This document shows, piece after piece, positions 16,680-25,803 of a stretch of DNA of 64,000 nucleotides. The notes beneath the pieces were generated by a model. That model searched no databases, was not told the origin of the DNA, and saw nothing but the letters and a program-made list of their open reading frames with translations. Position 1 is the first letter of the stretch. The number at the start of each line of letters is the position of its first letter. This stretch comes from JANXXV01 sp038230275 (GTDB lineage: Bacteria; Acidobacteriota; Terriglobia; Bryobacterales; Bryobacteraceae): contig JBBRNO010000011.1 in NCBI GenBank assembly GCA_038230275.1, forward strand, positions 30,434 to 94,433, in the 5' to 3' direction. The position numbers and the translations under genes were made by a program.

Positions 16680-18095
16680 CTAATAAACAATCACGGGCCT
16701 GCGAGCTTCGCCCGGAACCAGCCGCACCGGGAATTTGCCCGCGGAACAGGGCGGAAGAGGCCGTTCGGAATAGAAATTCAACCCATAGATCCAATTGCGG
16801 CTGATATCCTCGATGCACGTTTCAAATTGGCGGTGCTCAATCTTCCGCCAAACATAGCGTGCCGAGTACGTGGATTCCAACCGCGGGTAGACCCACGTCT
16901 TGAAGAACACCACGCCCAGCAGCAGCACCGTACCCAGGAGTGTAAGCGCGAAGCGCCGGCGGCCGGCCTGTTCCAGTTGCATCACGCCAATTGCCACTAA
17001 CGCCGCGAATGGAATCCAGTAGAGAGAATAGGAAACCTTCGTACCGCGCAGCCCCACCAGCAAGGCCCTGGGAAGAATCTCGCCCACCACTGGAATCAAT
17101 ACCAGCAGCAGCGCCACCGCCATCAGATAGATTCGCGCGTTCTTCATTTGCGCCAGGCGAATGCCCATCAACACGGCCAACGCCGGCAGAATAGGCAGCA
17201 TATAACCGGGCAGTTTGTTAGGTGGAAACGAAAAGAACACAAAGCCCAGCGCAGCCCACATCAGCAGGAACAATTGCCGGGAATCGGTGACGATTTCGCG
17301 GCGGAAGACCGGGATGAGCAGCGGCGTCCAGGGAAACAGCGCGCCCAGTAGCACCGGCGCGTAATACCAAAATGGCTGGACGTGGGCTAACGCGTCTGAG
17401 GTGAACCGGGCGAAGTGCTGCTTCAGAATCAAGTCCTGCCAGAAGGGCGGGCCGTTTCGCATGGTACAGAGGATGTACCAAGGCGCGGCCACGGCCACGC
17501 AGGCGGCGCCGATTGTCAATAACTCACGGAAGCGCCGTTTCCATAGCAGTGGCGCGGCAAGCACCAGCGGCACTAATGCTTTCGCCAGCACCGCAAGCCC
17601 GAGACAGACTCCCGCAAACGCCGCGCGCCGCACGCCGGGCCGCAGGCAAAGCAGCATGGCTGCGGAAAAGGTGGCCGCCAGCGGTAAATCCGGGACACAA
17701 ATCTGGCCGTAAGCCAGCCAGCCCGCGCATGTTGCCAAAATGACGGATGAGTAGGCAGCCGTGTCCTCACCAAATTCCGAGCGGACGATGCAGAAGAAGA
17801 ATACGAGGAAAGCGGCGCTCAGCGCGGCCACCGGAACGCGCGGCGCCAAATCGTCATCGAAGCCGGCCCGGTAGGCGGCCGCCGTCATCCAATAGAGCAG
17901 CGCCGGTTTCTCAAACCAGGCTTCGCCGTCTAGGCGCGGCGTCACCCAATCGCCGGAACGTGCCATTTCACGGCCGATGGAAGCATAGCGCGGTTCGTCC
18001 GGCCCCAGCAATCCCACGTGGTCAATTCCAAAGAAGTACAGCAGGAACAAAGCGGGGATGGCCCAGGCGTACTTCCGAAGAGGGTGTTGAGACAC
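16680..18095 (-). CDS. Glycosyltransferase family 39 (ArnT/PMT-like) membrane protein
   Basis: This is a 471-aa inner-membrane protein with about 11-12 hydrophobic segments. It has the GT39 first-loop motif GPDEPRYASIGREMARSGDW followed by WFEKPALLYW, the acidic site that contacts the polyprenyl-phosphate sugar donor in ArnT-type enzymes. A periplasmic C-terminal tail follows the last helix. It probably moves a sugar from a lipid carrier to lipid A, protein or an envelope glycan; the acceptor is unknown. The start is GTG 18095, only 12 bases from the divergent HIT-like gene. Confidence 0.87.
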   Translation of the reverse strand: MSQHPLRKYAWAIPALFLLYFFGIDHVGLLGPDEPRYASIGREMARSGDWVTPRLDGEAWFEKPALLYWMTAAAYRAGFDDDLAPRVPVAALSAAFLVFFFCIVRSEFGEDTAAYSSVILATCAGWLAYGQICVPDLPLAATFSAAMLLCLRPGVRRAAFAGVCLGLAVLAKALVPLVLAAPLLWKRRFRELLTIGAACVAVAAPWYILCTMRNGPPFWQDLILKQHFARFTSDALAHVQPFWYYAPVLLGALFPWTPLLIPVFRREIVTDSRQLFLLMWAALGFVFFSFPPNKLPGYMLPILPALAVLMGIRLAQMKNARIYLMAVALLLVLIPVVGEILPRALLVGLRGTKVSYSLYWIPFAALVAIGVMQLEQAGRRRFALTLLGTVLLLGVVFFKTWVYPRLESTYSARYVWRKIEHRQFETCIEDISRNWIYGLNFYSERPLPPCSAGKFPVRLVPGEARRPVIVY

Positions 18096-18107
18096 GTATC
18101 AAGTATA

Positions 18108-18659
18108 ATGGCCGAAATGGACAGATTCAGGCTTTTGGCGGCGCTTTTCATGGCCGCGCCAGCTATTGCTGCGCCAACCGAGTGCGTCTGCGATGTTGCC
18201 AGCCCTGTGTCCATGGCTGCGCGGCAGTGCGGGTTGTGCAAAGAGGCGGAAGCGCAGCCGGCCTCTGCGAAGATTTTCTTTCTGCGGGACACCAGTCCCA
18301 GGAAACCGAACCGCGTGCTGGCGCTGCCGCGTACCCACTCCGCGGGCCACCACGAACTGCACGACCTGAGTGCCGCCGACCGCACCGCACTTTGGACCGC
18401 GGCTATCGACAAATCGAAAGATCTGTGGGGACCGGAATGGGGCGTGGCCGTGAACGGCCTGCAGGTGCGAACGCAATGCCATATGCACATCCACATCGGA
18501 AAATTACTGAAAGGCGTGGAGGAGGGGAAATTCGTGGTGGTCTCCAAGCCCTCGCAGATCCCTTCTCGTCCCGGTGAAGGACTTTGGATACACCCCAGCG
18601 GGAAGCGGATGCACGTCCACGTTGGAGAGCAAACCACGGAGACCGTGCTGCTTCGATAA
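18108..18659 (+). CDS. Exported HIT-like protein
   Basis: This is about 183 aa. A signal peptide (RLLAALFMAAPAIAA) precedes CVCDVASP...CGLCKEAE, then a HIT-fold core with IFFLRDTSPRKPNRVLALPR and the histidine triad QCHMHIHIG (H-x-H-x-H). It is most like the HIT/CDP-diacylglycerol-pyrophosphatase superfamily of nucleotide hydrolases, but with export. ATG 18108 and ATG 18117 are both possible starts; neither has a clear ribosome site. It is followed 28 bases later by the altronate dehydratase gene. Confidence 0.7.
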   Translation: MAEMDRFRLLAALFMAAPAIAAPTECVCDVASPVSMAARQCGLCKEAEAQPASAKIFFLRDTSPRKPNRVLALPRTHSAGHHELHDLSAADRTALWTAAIDKSKDLWGPEWGVAVNGLQVRTQCHMHIHIGKLLKGVEEGKFVVVSKPSQIPSRPGEGLWIHPSGKRMHVHVGEQTTETVLLR

Positions 18660-18687
18660 ACTACAAACGAAACCCAGGACAACAGCC

Positions 18688-20229
18688 ATGGAACTACTTG
18701 AGATCGCCAAACTACCTACCGCGGAAAATTCCGCCATCCATCTGCACCCCAGCGATAATATTGCGGTTGCCCGCGTGCCGCTCGCTCCCGGCACGAAATT
18801 GAAATTCGCCGGTGGGTTGGAAATCGTGGCTCTTGATTATGTGCCGGCCGGCCACAAGATCGCGCTGCGCAAGATCGGCCCGAATGAGAATGTGGTTCGC
18901 TACGGGCAGTTGATGGGCCGCGCCAAGACCGCGATCCTACCCGGTAACCACGTTCACGTCCACAACGTGGGCTTTGAGGAACTTTCGTTCACCTATGAAT
19001 TTCCCACCGCGGAAGTGCCCTGGCCGAAGCTGCCCGCTTCCATTCCGACCTTCCTCGGTTTTCAACGGGAAGACGGGCGGGCGGGCACGCGGAACTATAT
19101 CGCCGTAGTGGCCGCCAGCAATTGCGCGGCGCACACGGCGGAGCTGATCGCCGCCAGTTTTGAAGATAATGTATTGCCGGAGAGTATTGACGGCATCATT
19201 GCCTTCCCGCATGGCGAGGGTTGCGGCATGGCCATCGGTCCCGATACCGATCAACTGCGCCGGACGCTGGCTGGCGTGCTGGATCATCCGAATATTTCCA
19301 GTGCGATCATCTTGGGCCTGGGCTGTGAGGTGAACCAGATTGATCACTACCTTGGACCCAATGCGCCGCGCTCCGGCCGGCTGAAGGGGATGACGCTGCA
19401 AGGCTCGGGGGGAACGCGCAGCACCGTGGAAGCGGCGCGGGCAGAAATCAAGAAGATGATCGAATTCGGGGCGGAAGAACGGCGCACGCCCATCTCGGCT
19501 TCGAAGATTGTGCTGGGCTTGAATTGCGGCGGGTCCGATTCGTTCTCCGGCATCACAGCGAACCCGGCGTTGGGAGTTTGCTCTGACATGCTCGCCGAAA
19601 TCGGGGCGACGTCGGTTCTTGCCGAGACTACGGAAATTTTCGGCGCCGAGCATCTTCTCGTCAAGCGCTCGCGGAACAGGCAGGTGGCCGAGCGCCTGCT
19701 CAGTTTCGTGGCCGGCTACAAGAAGTACCTACGCCAGTTTGGCGGCAGCTTCGACGACAATCCTTCGCCGGGAAACAAGGAAGGCGGGTTGACCAATATC
19801 CTGGAGAAGTCCTTGGGCGCGGTGGCGAAGGCTGGCACTTCCACACTGACGGACGCCGTGGATTATGCCGAACGAATTTCCTCGCCGGGCTTCGTATTCA
19901 TGAACACTCCAGGCTACGATCCGCCATCGCTGACGGGCCTGGCCGCCGGCGGTTGCAACCTGATCGCGTTTACCACCGGACGCGGCAGCGCCATTGGATT
20001 CCCCAACGTGCCTGTGATCAAGATCGCCAGCAACAGCGTGATGTATCGCCGCATGTCCGACAACATGGACATTAACGCCGGCCGGATCGCCGATGGCGAA
20101 GCCACGGTTCCCGAGATCGGGAAGGAGATCTTCGAGTTCGTGCTGAAGGTGGCTTCGGGACAGCGTACGTGCGCCGAGCGGCTGGGTCATAAGGAATTCG
20201 TTCCCTGGAAGATTGGGCCTACGTTGTAA
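18688..20229 (+). CDS. uxaA: Altronate dehydratase (UxaA family)
   Basis: This 513-aa protein has an N-terminal SAF-like domain (about residues 10-90, with DNIAVARVPLAPG) and the long UxaA catalytic part: GFQREDGRAGTRNYIAVV, FPHGEGCGMAIGPDTDQLRRTL, LGCEVNQIDHYL and LNCGGSDSFSGITANPALG. The enzyme dehydrates D-altronate to 2-keto-3-deoxy-gluconate in galacturonate breakdown, using iron or manganese. ATG 18688 has CAGGA 8-9 bases upstream; the longer frame from 18574 lies inside the previous gene. It is linked to the next gene by a TAATG junction. Confidence 0.88.
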   Translation: MELLEIAKLPTAENSAIHLHPSDNIAVARVPLAPGTKLKFAGGLEIVALDYVPAGHKIALRKIGPNENVVRYGQLMGRAKTAILPGNHVHVHNVGFEELSFTYEFPTAEVPWPKLPASIPTFLGFQREDGRAGTRNYIAVVAASNCAAHTAELIAASFEDNVLPESIDGIIAFPHGEGCGMAIGPDTDQLRRTLAGVLDHPNISSAIILGLGCEVNQIDHYLGPNAPRSGRLKGMTLQGSGGTRSTVEAARAEIKKMIEFGAEERRTPISASKIVLGLNCGGSDSFSGITANPALGVCSDMLAEIGATSVLAETTEIFGAEHLLVKRSRNRQVAERLLSFVAGYKKYLRQFGGSFDDNPSPGNKEGGLTNILEKSLGAVAKAGTSTLTDAVDYAERISSPGFVFMNTPGYDPPSLTGLAAGGCNLIAFTTGRGSAIGFPNVPVIKIASNSVMYRRMSDNMDINAGRIADGEATVPEIGKEIFEFVLKVASGQRTCAERLGHKEFVPWKIGPTL

Positions 20230-20253
20230 TGAGCAATACGTAATGAGCAAAAC
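20226..20253 (+). repeat. Two 14-bp tandem copies at the uxaA/kbl junction
   Basis: GTAATGAGCAATAC (20226-20239) is followed directly by GTAATGAGCAAAAC (20240-20253), 13 of 14 bases alike. Each copy carries TAATG. The first couples the uxaA stop to a four-codon micro-ORF (MSNT, 20229-20243); the second couples that stop to the real kbl start at 20243. Confidence 0.85.
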
Positions 20254-21427
20254 AAATCCGCTGGACTTCCTGACCGAACAACTGGACTCGTGGCGGGAGG
20301 GGGGAACCTTCCAGCATCTGCGGGACTTGCAGTCGGCCTGCGCGCCAATTTCGCGCTTCGATGGGCGGGAGGTGATCAACCTCGCCTCGAACAATTACCT
20401 TGGCTTGACCACGCATCCTAAGTTAATAGAGGCGGCCATTGAAGCCACGCGAAAGTACGGCGCCGGGTCCGGAGCGGTGCGAACCATTTCCGGCACCATG
20501 GACCTTCACCTGGAGTTGGAACGCAAGATTGCGGCTTTCAAGAATGTGGAAGCGTGCGTGGTGTTTCAATCCGGATTCGCGGCTAATGCGGGCACAGTGT
20601 CGGCCATCCTGACGCCGGAAGATCACATCATCTCAGACGCGCTGAACCACGCCAGCATCATTGATGGGTGCCGGCTGTCCAGGGCCAAGATCCACGTTTT
20701 TCCCCATAAGGACGTGCAGACGGCCGAGGCGAAGCTGGCTGCGCTGGAGGGTGTGCCCGGACACAAGTTGCTGATCACCGACGGTGTATTTTCGATGGAC
20801 GGCGACATTGGTCCGCTGCCGGCGCTAGTGGAATTAGCCGAGAAATATGGTGCCATCATGATGGTGGATGACGCCCATTCATCCGGGGTTCTGGGCCGCG
20901 CCGGGCGCGGTACGGTGGATCACTTTGGGCTCGATGGGCGCGTCCAGATTCAGGTGGGAACGCTGTCAAAGGCCGTTGGCGTTCTGGGCGGCTATGTTTG
21001 CGGCAGCCGCGATCTGATCGATTTTCTGTATCACCGCGCGCGGCCGTTTTTGTTTTCCACCTCGCACCCGCCGTCAGTCGCGGCGTCGTGCATTGCGGCG
21101 TTCGAGATTCTGGAAGACGAGCCAGAGCGGATGCACAACCTTTGGAAGAACACAGAGTATTTTCGGGCGGCGCTGCAGGGCGCGGGCTTCGACACCGGGG
21201 CAAGCGAAACGCCGATCATTCCCATCATGGTGGGCCAGGCGAAGACGACGTTCGCGTTTTCACGAGCGCTGTTTGAGGCGGGACTGCTGGCGACCGGGAT
21301 CGGCTTCCCCACCGTGCCGGAAGGAAAGGCGCGGATCCGGACCATTGTCACCGCCACGCATACGACGGAACAGTTGGACCAGGCGACTGAGATCCTGAGC
21401 CGCGTAGCGCGGTCCGTACTGCGCTGA
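20243..21427 (+). CDS. kbl: Alpha-oxoamine synthase, probable glycine C-acetyltransferase (Kbl/BioF type)
   Basis: This 394-aa PLP enzyme has fold-type-I features: VINLASNNYLGLTTHP near the N-terminus, VVFQSGFAANAG, VDDAHSSGVLGRAGRG (Asp and His of the cofactor site) and VGTLSKAVGVLGGYVCGS holding the Schiff-base lysine. The family condenses an acyl-CoA with an amino acid. The length and start region match proteins usually named glycine C-acetyltransferase, but BioF-type activity cannot be excluded from sequence alone and no threonine dehydrogenase or other bio gene is adjacent. ATG 20243 is chosen over 20213 because of the TAATG junction. Confidence 0.82.
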   Translation: MSKTNPLDFLTEQLDSWREGGTFQHLRDLQSACAPISRFDGREVINLASNNYLGLTTHPKLIEAAIEATRKYGAGSGAVRTISGTMDLHLELERKIAAFKNVEACVVFQSGFAANAGTVSAILTPEDHIISDALNHASIIDGCRLSRAKIHVFPHKDVQTAEAKLAALEGVPGHKLLITDGVFSMDGDIGPLPALVELAEKYGAIMMVDDAHSSGVLGRAGRGTVDHFGLDGRVQIQVGTLSKAVGVLGGYVCGSRDLIDFLYHRARPFLFSTSHPPSVAASCIAAFEILEDEPERMHNLWKNTEYFRAALQGAGFDTGASETPIIPIMVGQAKTTFAFSRALFEAGLLATGIGFPTVPEGKARIRTIVTATHTTEQLDQATEILSRVARSVLR

Positions 21428-21476
21428 AACAGGTACATCGCTAAAGGATCCAGGGTAATTAGCCGATGGACAGCCT

Positions 21477-22379
21477 ATGGACACGTCTGCCTTGTCATCC
21501 CGGCGCGACTTTCTGCGGCAAACGCAGAATGCCGATGGCGGTTGGGGATACTTTCCCGGCAAACGGTCCTGGCTGGAGCCGACGCTCTACGCAACCCTTG
21601 CTTTGCATGGAGATGCTGCGTCCGCGAAAAGCTTTGCGCTGATTCAATCCTGGGCATTGCCGGCCGGAGGGTGGCGCACGTCGGCGGATGTTCCGGACGC
21701 CAACTGGACATCGGCCCTCTGCCTTACGGTTTACATCGCCCGAAGCGTTCGAGACAAGGCGTTCGACCAGGGATTGGTGCGTGTGTTGCGCACGGTGGGT
21801 GCCGAAGGTAATTTTCTGATGGAAATCGCGCAATTTACCAACCCGGCCATGGTGGAATTCGACAACCGCGTTCAAGGTTGGCCGTGGCGGCCAAACAACG
21901 CTTCCTGGGTGGAGCCGACGGTGCATTCGGTGGTCGCGCTGAAGCATGTCGCGCGGCTTCCCTGGGAGTCAAGCAATCTGTTGAGTATCCGTGCACGCGC
22001 AGGCACTGCGGAACGAATGCTGATAGACCGGCGATGCGACGACGGAGGCTGGAACTACGGGAACAGCCGCGTTTGGAACACCGTGCTGCCATCCTACCCT
22101 GAGACTACGGGAATCGCGCTGCTGGGGTTGCAAAACCGGCCCGCTGCGGAGCTGAAACCGAGTCTTGCCATCGCTGAGAAGTACTGGCGGGAAACGCAAT
22201 CTCCGCTGGCGAAAGCCTGGTTGCTAATTGCGCTCAGAAACTTTGGGATCACGGTTTCAAATACCACGGAACCGGCCACTGTCAAACCTTCTCGGGATGT
22301 TCTGGTGGCGGCGCTGCAATGCTTGGGTGAGCCGGATGGCGGGCACCAGTTCCTGAAGACGGAAGGCATCCCATCATGA
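21477..22379 (+). CDS. Prenyltransferase/squalene-oxidase-repeat (terpenoid-cyclase fold) protein
   Basis: This 300-aa protein has repeated QNADGGWGYFPGKRSWLEPT, GGWRTSADVPDANWTSAL and DDGGWNYGNS segments, which are QW/prenyltransferase-type repeats forming an alpha-alpha toroid. It is much shorter than a true squalene-hopene cyclase and lacks DxDD, so cyclase activity is unlikely. It overlaps the DUF362 gene by ATGA, and the pair probably acts together. Function unknown. Confidence 0.75.
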   Translation: MDTSALSSRRDFLRQTQNADGGWGYFPGKRSWLEPTLYATLALHGDAASAKSFALIQSWALPAGGWRTSADVPDANWTSALCLTVYIARSVRDKAFDQGLVRVLRTVGAEGNFLMEIAQFTNPAMVEFDNRVQGWPWRPNNASWVEPTVHSVVALKHVARLPWESSNLLSIRARAGTAERMLIDRRCDDGGWNYGNSRVWNTVLPSYPETTGIALLGLQNRPAAELKPSLAIAEKYWRETQSPLAKAWLLIALRNFGITVSNTTEPATVKPSRDVLVAALQCLGEPDGGHQFLKTEGIPS

Positions 22380-23335
22380 TGAAACGGCGCGACTTGATTC
22401 CGGTGGCGGCAATTGGTGCGGTAGGGGTCTACGCGGCCACCCGCCAGGAGAAGCACCGTGTGCTGCCCGCACAGCCATCGACGGTGGCGGTGGTGAAGGC
22501 GGCCAACTACGAAGCCGACCTTACCGGGCAAATGGCGCGCGGGATCGCCGAGTGCGGTCTGGATGTGCGAGGCAAGCGGGTATTGCTGAAGCCGAATCTG
22601 GTGGAGTTCGACGCCGCCACCTGCATCAACACCGACGCCCGGGTGGTTGCGGCGGCTGTGGAGGTGTTTGAGCGGATGGGTGCGGCGGAAGTGCTGATTG
22701 GCGAAGGACCAGGCCACCGGCGCGATACGTGGGATCTTGCGGAACAAGCTGGTTATCGTTCGATTATTCCCAATTTCGATCGCCGGTTTACTGACCTGAA
22801 TCGCGACGACGTGGGCTTGGTAAAGTCGTTCATCGATGCCGATGACATGTACTTTCCCGCCTGCGTACTACGGGCGGACCTCATCGTATCACTGGCAAAA
22901 ATGAAGACCCACCACTGGGCAGGCGCCACGCTATCGATGAAGAACTTTTTTGGGATCGTTCCCGGAAACGTTTACGGCTGGCCAAAGAACCAGCTGCATT
23001 TCTACGGGATTAACGAATCGATTATCGCTTTGCATCGTGTTTTCGGCCCCAAATCGTTCGCAGTGGTAGACGGAATAGTCGGCATGGAGGGTAATGGTCC
23101 CATTCAGGGTTCTCCTAAGCCGGTCGGGGTGCTGGTGATGGGCGGAGACCTGGTTGCGGTGGATTCGACGTGCTGCCGGATTATGGGTTTGAAGCCCGAG
23201 AAACTAAGCTATTTAACTGACGCCTCTTACGGGAACCTTACTACCGACCGCATACAACAAAGGGGAGAAACTATAATTCAGGTTACACAATCGTTCCAGG
23301 TATTGCCTGCTTTCCATCATTTAGTGGGCAGTTAG
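22376..23335 (+). CDS. DUF362 domain-containing protein
   Basis: This 319-aa protein starts with a twin-arginine-like leader (MMKRRDLIPVAAIGAVGVYA). It then has DUF362 features: VLLKPNLVEF, VLIGEGPGHRRDT, LIVSLAKMKTHHWAGATLS with NFFGIVPG, and VVDGIVGMEGNGP. DUF362 is found in iron-sulfur-linked proteins, but no CxxC ferredoxin motif is present here. It is translationally coupled to the toroid-fold protein upstream. Role unknown. Confidence 0.85.
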   Translation: MMKRRDLIPVAAIGAVGVYAATRQEKHRVLPAQPSTVAVVKAANYEADLTGQMARGIAECGLDVRGKRVLLKPNLVEFDAATCINTDARVVAAAVEVFERMGAAEVLIGEGPGHRRDTWDLAEQAGYRSIIPNFDRRFTDLNRDDVGLVKSFIDADDMYFPACVLRADLIVSLAKMKTHHWAGATLSMKNFFGIVPGNVYGWPKNQLHFYGINESIIALHRVFGPKSFAVVDGIVGMEGNGPIQGSPKPVGVLVMGGDLVAVDSTCCRIMGLKPEKLSYLTDASYGNLTTDRIQQRGETIIQVTQSFQVLPAFHHLVGS

Positions 23336-23504
23336 GGGGGTACTACTATACTCCACGGCCTACCTACTCCACCCCTTTGAGAAAATTTCCATGAGGCGAT
23401 TTACTGAGTCCGGTTAAGCACTTGTGCTGATTCTTGAAGCCGACGCCCGATGATACTCTTTGAGAGTAACTTCACCTCTAACAAGTTGCAGGGAGATTAA
23501 AAAA

Positions 23505-23696
23505 ATGAAGAAGATTGCCAACCTAGTCTGGAATCTAAGAATGTGGAAAGATACACGCGGTCAGGACCTCATCGAATACGCGTTGATGGCGGGTTTCGTG
23601 GCCGTAGCTGCCGGGGCAATCATGCCTGGCGTCGCATCGCAGATCAGCCAAATTTTCTCGAAAGTCAGCAGCGCTCTTACCGCCGCCGGCTCCTAA
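23505..23696 (+). CDS. Flp-family type IVb pilin
   Basis: This 63-aa pilin has a charged leader followed by GQDLIEYALMAGFVAVAAGA, the Flp prepilin-peptidase site with Glu at +5 and the hydrophobic N-helix, and a short Ser/Ala-rich tail. GGGAGA at 23491-23496 gives good spacing to ATG 23505; the longer frame from 23460 is not needed. It is monocistronic: a 169-base upstream gap holds two small palindromes (AGCAC-TT-GTGCT at 23417 and TACTCT-TTG-AGAGTA at 23454), and a strong terminator follows. No tad/cpa assembly gene is nearby. Confidence 0.9.
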   Translation: MKKIANLVWNLRMWKDTRGQDLIEYALMAGFVAVAAGAIMPGVASQISQIFSKVSSALTAAGS

Positions 23697-23737
23697 ACGA
23701 TACTTTCGGAAAACGCTGTACGTTGTCTCCTATTCAC

Positions 23738-23771
23738 GGGTGGATCGCCATTGGCGTCCACCCATTTTTTT
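23738..23771 (+). terminator. Rho-independent terminator after the Flp pilin
   Basis: GGGTGGA (23738-23744) pairs with TCCACCC (23757-23763). An inner stem CGCC/GGCG has loop ATT, and a run of seven T follows at 23765-23771. This is the clearest intrinsic terminator in the window. Confidence 0.9.
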
Positions 23772-23786
23772 GCTTCAGACGAACCC

Positions 23787-25073
23787 TTAGTGGGTTGCCT
23801 GAAGCTGTTCTTCTCCAACCGGAATCCGGCCCAAGTTCCCTTCGGCGTCAAAATCCCAATCCTTCGCCTCGCCTATAATCTCCAGCGCCGGGTTCGCCTC
23901 AATCACAGACCGCAAGTTCTCCGTCATTCTCAGAAGCCCGAGTTCCATGGAGTTCCTAAGCCATCCAATGGTCACATCCTTGGCCGAAAACTTTCCTACC
24001 GTGGGAGCAATCTTTTCCAGACAGATGCGGTCGGTGGCAAAGTGCATTGGCGCACGGATGGCCGCGGGAGTCGAAGCAGTCAACGAATTGATCTGCGTGG
24101 GATTCCAGTCGATTTTTTCGAGCAATCGATCGTGCACCACGTCCGCCATACCCAATCCAACTCCATTGTTATAGCTCAGAGCGCTGATGTCGCGAATGAA
24201 GATTCTCTCGATCTGCGGCGTGTCGGGCCATGGGTTGTAGACGCACTGGACGCTGCGGTTCACCACTTTGGTATCCATGCCGGCGCCGCTGATGTTCTTG
24301 CCGATTTCATCCAGAATCAGGATGTCCAGATCGCAGGGAATCTTGCCCATCCAGGACTTTACCAACGCGAGCAGTTCTTCTTCCTGCTGCTCCATTTTAT
24401 CCACCGGCACGGCGGCAATTTTCGCCGTATTGTGGTTCGCGTCTTCCAGGATGGCCAACCCGCCGAGGATTTTTCCAGAGGCCAACACCTGCCGGCCCAC
24501 CGTCCGGATGACCTTCTCAAGGCCGAGCTTGTAGGCGTAGGTGTGATAGCGTTGCGCGCCGGCGAACTTACCCAGTCCGATGGCCATCATCTTAAACAGA
24601 CCGCTCTCAATTTTACCGGCGAAATCGGTGTGCCATTTCACGCGGCCGATGAGCATGACGCCATCGCTTTCCAGTGCATTCTTGTCCATGAAGGCCTCGA
24701 TGCCATCGGTGGTGGAACCGAGCGAGACCACTTCCAAAGAGCTGACGACCGGGCAGCCCATGGTTGCCTCATGAATGCCGTAATGCGCCAGAACATCGGC
24801 CTGGCCTTCCGCCGTCGCCGCGCCGTGGCTTCCCATGGCCGGGAACAGGAACGGGTGCACTCCCTGCGATTTCCAAAAGTCCACCACAGCGCGTACGATG
24901 GTGGCGATGTTGTGGATACCACGGCTTCCGACGCCTATCGCGATACGGCTTCCTGGTTTCAGGCGCTGGCCGAAGCCGGCCGCGCTCAACTGTTTCTGCA
25001 CTTCGTCGGGTATATTCTTAATGGCGCGATCCTGAAAATGTTGCCGGACCATCAGCAGGCGTGAAAATTCCAT
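23787..25073 (-). CDS. LarA-like (lactate racemase domain, DUF2088) protein
   Basis: This 428-aa protein has the LarA-N-like opening (RIAIGVGSRGIHNIATIV, FLFPAMGSHGAATAEGQ) and DILILDEIGKNISGAGMDT in the C-terminal half. True LarA binds a nickel pincer cofactor through a lysine and several histidines. Some of these motifs differ here (for instance GRVKWHTDFAG), so another racemase or nickel-pincer reaction is possible. No larB/C/E cofactor gene is in the window. It is last in a minus-strand run after the CAAX-protease-like gene. Confidence 0.75.
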   Translation of the reverse strand: MEFSRLLMVRQHFQDRAIKNIPDEVQKQLSAAGFGQRLKPGSRIAIGVGSRGIHNIATIVRAVVDFWKSQGVHPFLFPAMGSHGAATAEGQADVLAHYGIHEATMGCPVVSSLEVVSLGSTTDGIEAFMDKNALESDGVMLIGRVKWHTDFAGKIESGLFKMMAIGLGKFAGAQRYHTYAYKLGLEKVIRTVGRQVLASGKILGGLAILEDANHNTAKIAAVPVDKMEQQEEELLALVKSWMGKIPCDLDILILDEIGKNISGAGMDTKVVNRSVQCVYNPWPDTPQIERIFIRDISALSYNNGVGLGMADVVHDRLLEKIDWNPTQINSLTASTPAAIRAPMHFATDRICLEKIAPTVGKFSAKDVTIGWLRNSMELGLLRMTENLRSVIEANPALEIIGEAKDWDFDAEGNLGRIPVGEEQLQATH

Positions 25074-25112
25074 GTTCGGATTATATCGCGGGCGCTGGTG
25101 GATGCAAACCCG

Positions 25113-25793
25113 CTAAAGCCAATACTCCCACTTCCCCGTTTGCAGCACGTAGAACGAGAGAGCGGCGTTAGTAACGGCGTGAGCCAGTATGCAGTCGCCG
25201 AGGCTCCTGGTGCGGACCATCCACCAGTTGTAGAGCAAGCCGGCGAGGAGTCCAACCTCCCAATAGGGGCCGTGTTCGGAGGCGAACAGCAGCGCGGTAA
25301 TCCACATCGCCTTGGAAGTATAGGCGCCCAATTTTACAGTCTGGAAGTCCGCCGCAATCACCCAGCGCATCAGCCATGCGCGCCAGAAGAGCTCTTCGAT
25401 TATGGGAACCAGGAGGATGGCACGGAAACAGCGCAGGGTCAAAACCATTTTATCCGACAGCAGATCCCGCGAGATGGAGCTATGCAGTTTTCCGGTGATA
25501 AAGTTCTGGAACAGCCAGTGCTCACGATAGCCGGGGATTAGCAGGTCGGGTCCGATCCAGATTGCAAAGACGGCCAAGCCCAGTGCTACGCTGCCGGCAG
25601 CGCTCGAAACCCGCAGGCTGATTGCCTCGCGGGAGAAGAACCACAACGCGGCAAGCAAGGCCGCAATGCGAAGCGGGAATTCCCAGCGCCCGATGAATGT
25701 CAGGGAAGGCCCGATGGCCAGGAACGCGACGAATACCCCGAACGGAACGACGTAGGGGATCGACGGATAACGGCGCTGCAACGAGGCTATCAC
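25113..25793 (-). CDS. CPBP/CAAX-protease-related membrane protein
   Basis: This 226-aa protein has about seven hydrophobic segments and the CPBP motifs: PIIEELFWRAWLMRW (Glu-Glu-x3-Arg), LLFASEHGPYWEVGLLAGLLYN (His) and DCILAHAVTNAAL (His-x3-Asn). It looks like the CAAX-related group that accompanies exosortase/PEP-CTERM gene sets. The start is GTG 25793, 10 bases after the PrsT-like gene, so the two are probably cotranscribed. A sorting or processing role is an inference. Confidence 0.82.
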   Translation of the reverse strand: MIASLQRRYPSIPYVVPFGVFVAFLAIGPSLTFIGRWEFPLRIAALLAALWFFSREAISLRVSSAAGSVALGLAVFAIWIGPDLLIPGYREHWLFQNFITGKLHSSISRDLLSDKMVLTLRCFRAILLVPIIEELFWRAWLMRWVIAADFQTVKLGAYTSKAMWITALLFASEHGPYWEVGLLAGLLYNWWMVRTRSLGDCILAHAVTNAALSFYVLQTGKWEYWL

Positions 25794-25803
25794 TACAGCG
25801 ACA

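Noticed and set aside
21480..21520. Tat signal in the toroid-fold protein (SSRRDFLRQ)
   Set aside because: No hydrophobic stretch follows the paired arginines.
23751..25064. 437-codon plus-strand ORF opposite the LarA-like gene
   Set aside because: The minus-strand frame has clear family motifs; this one has none.
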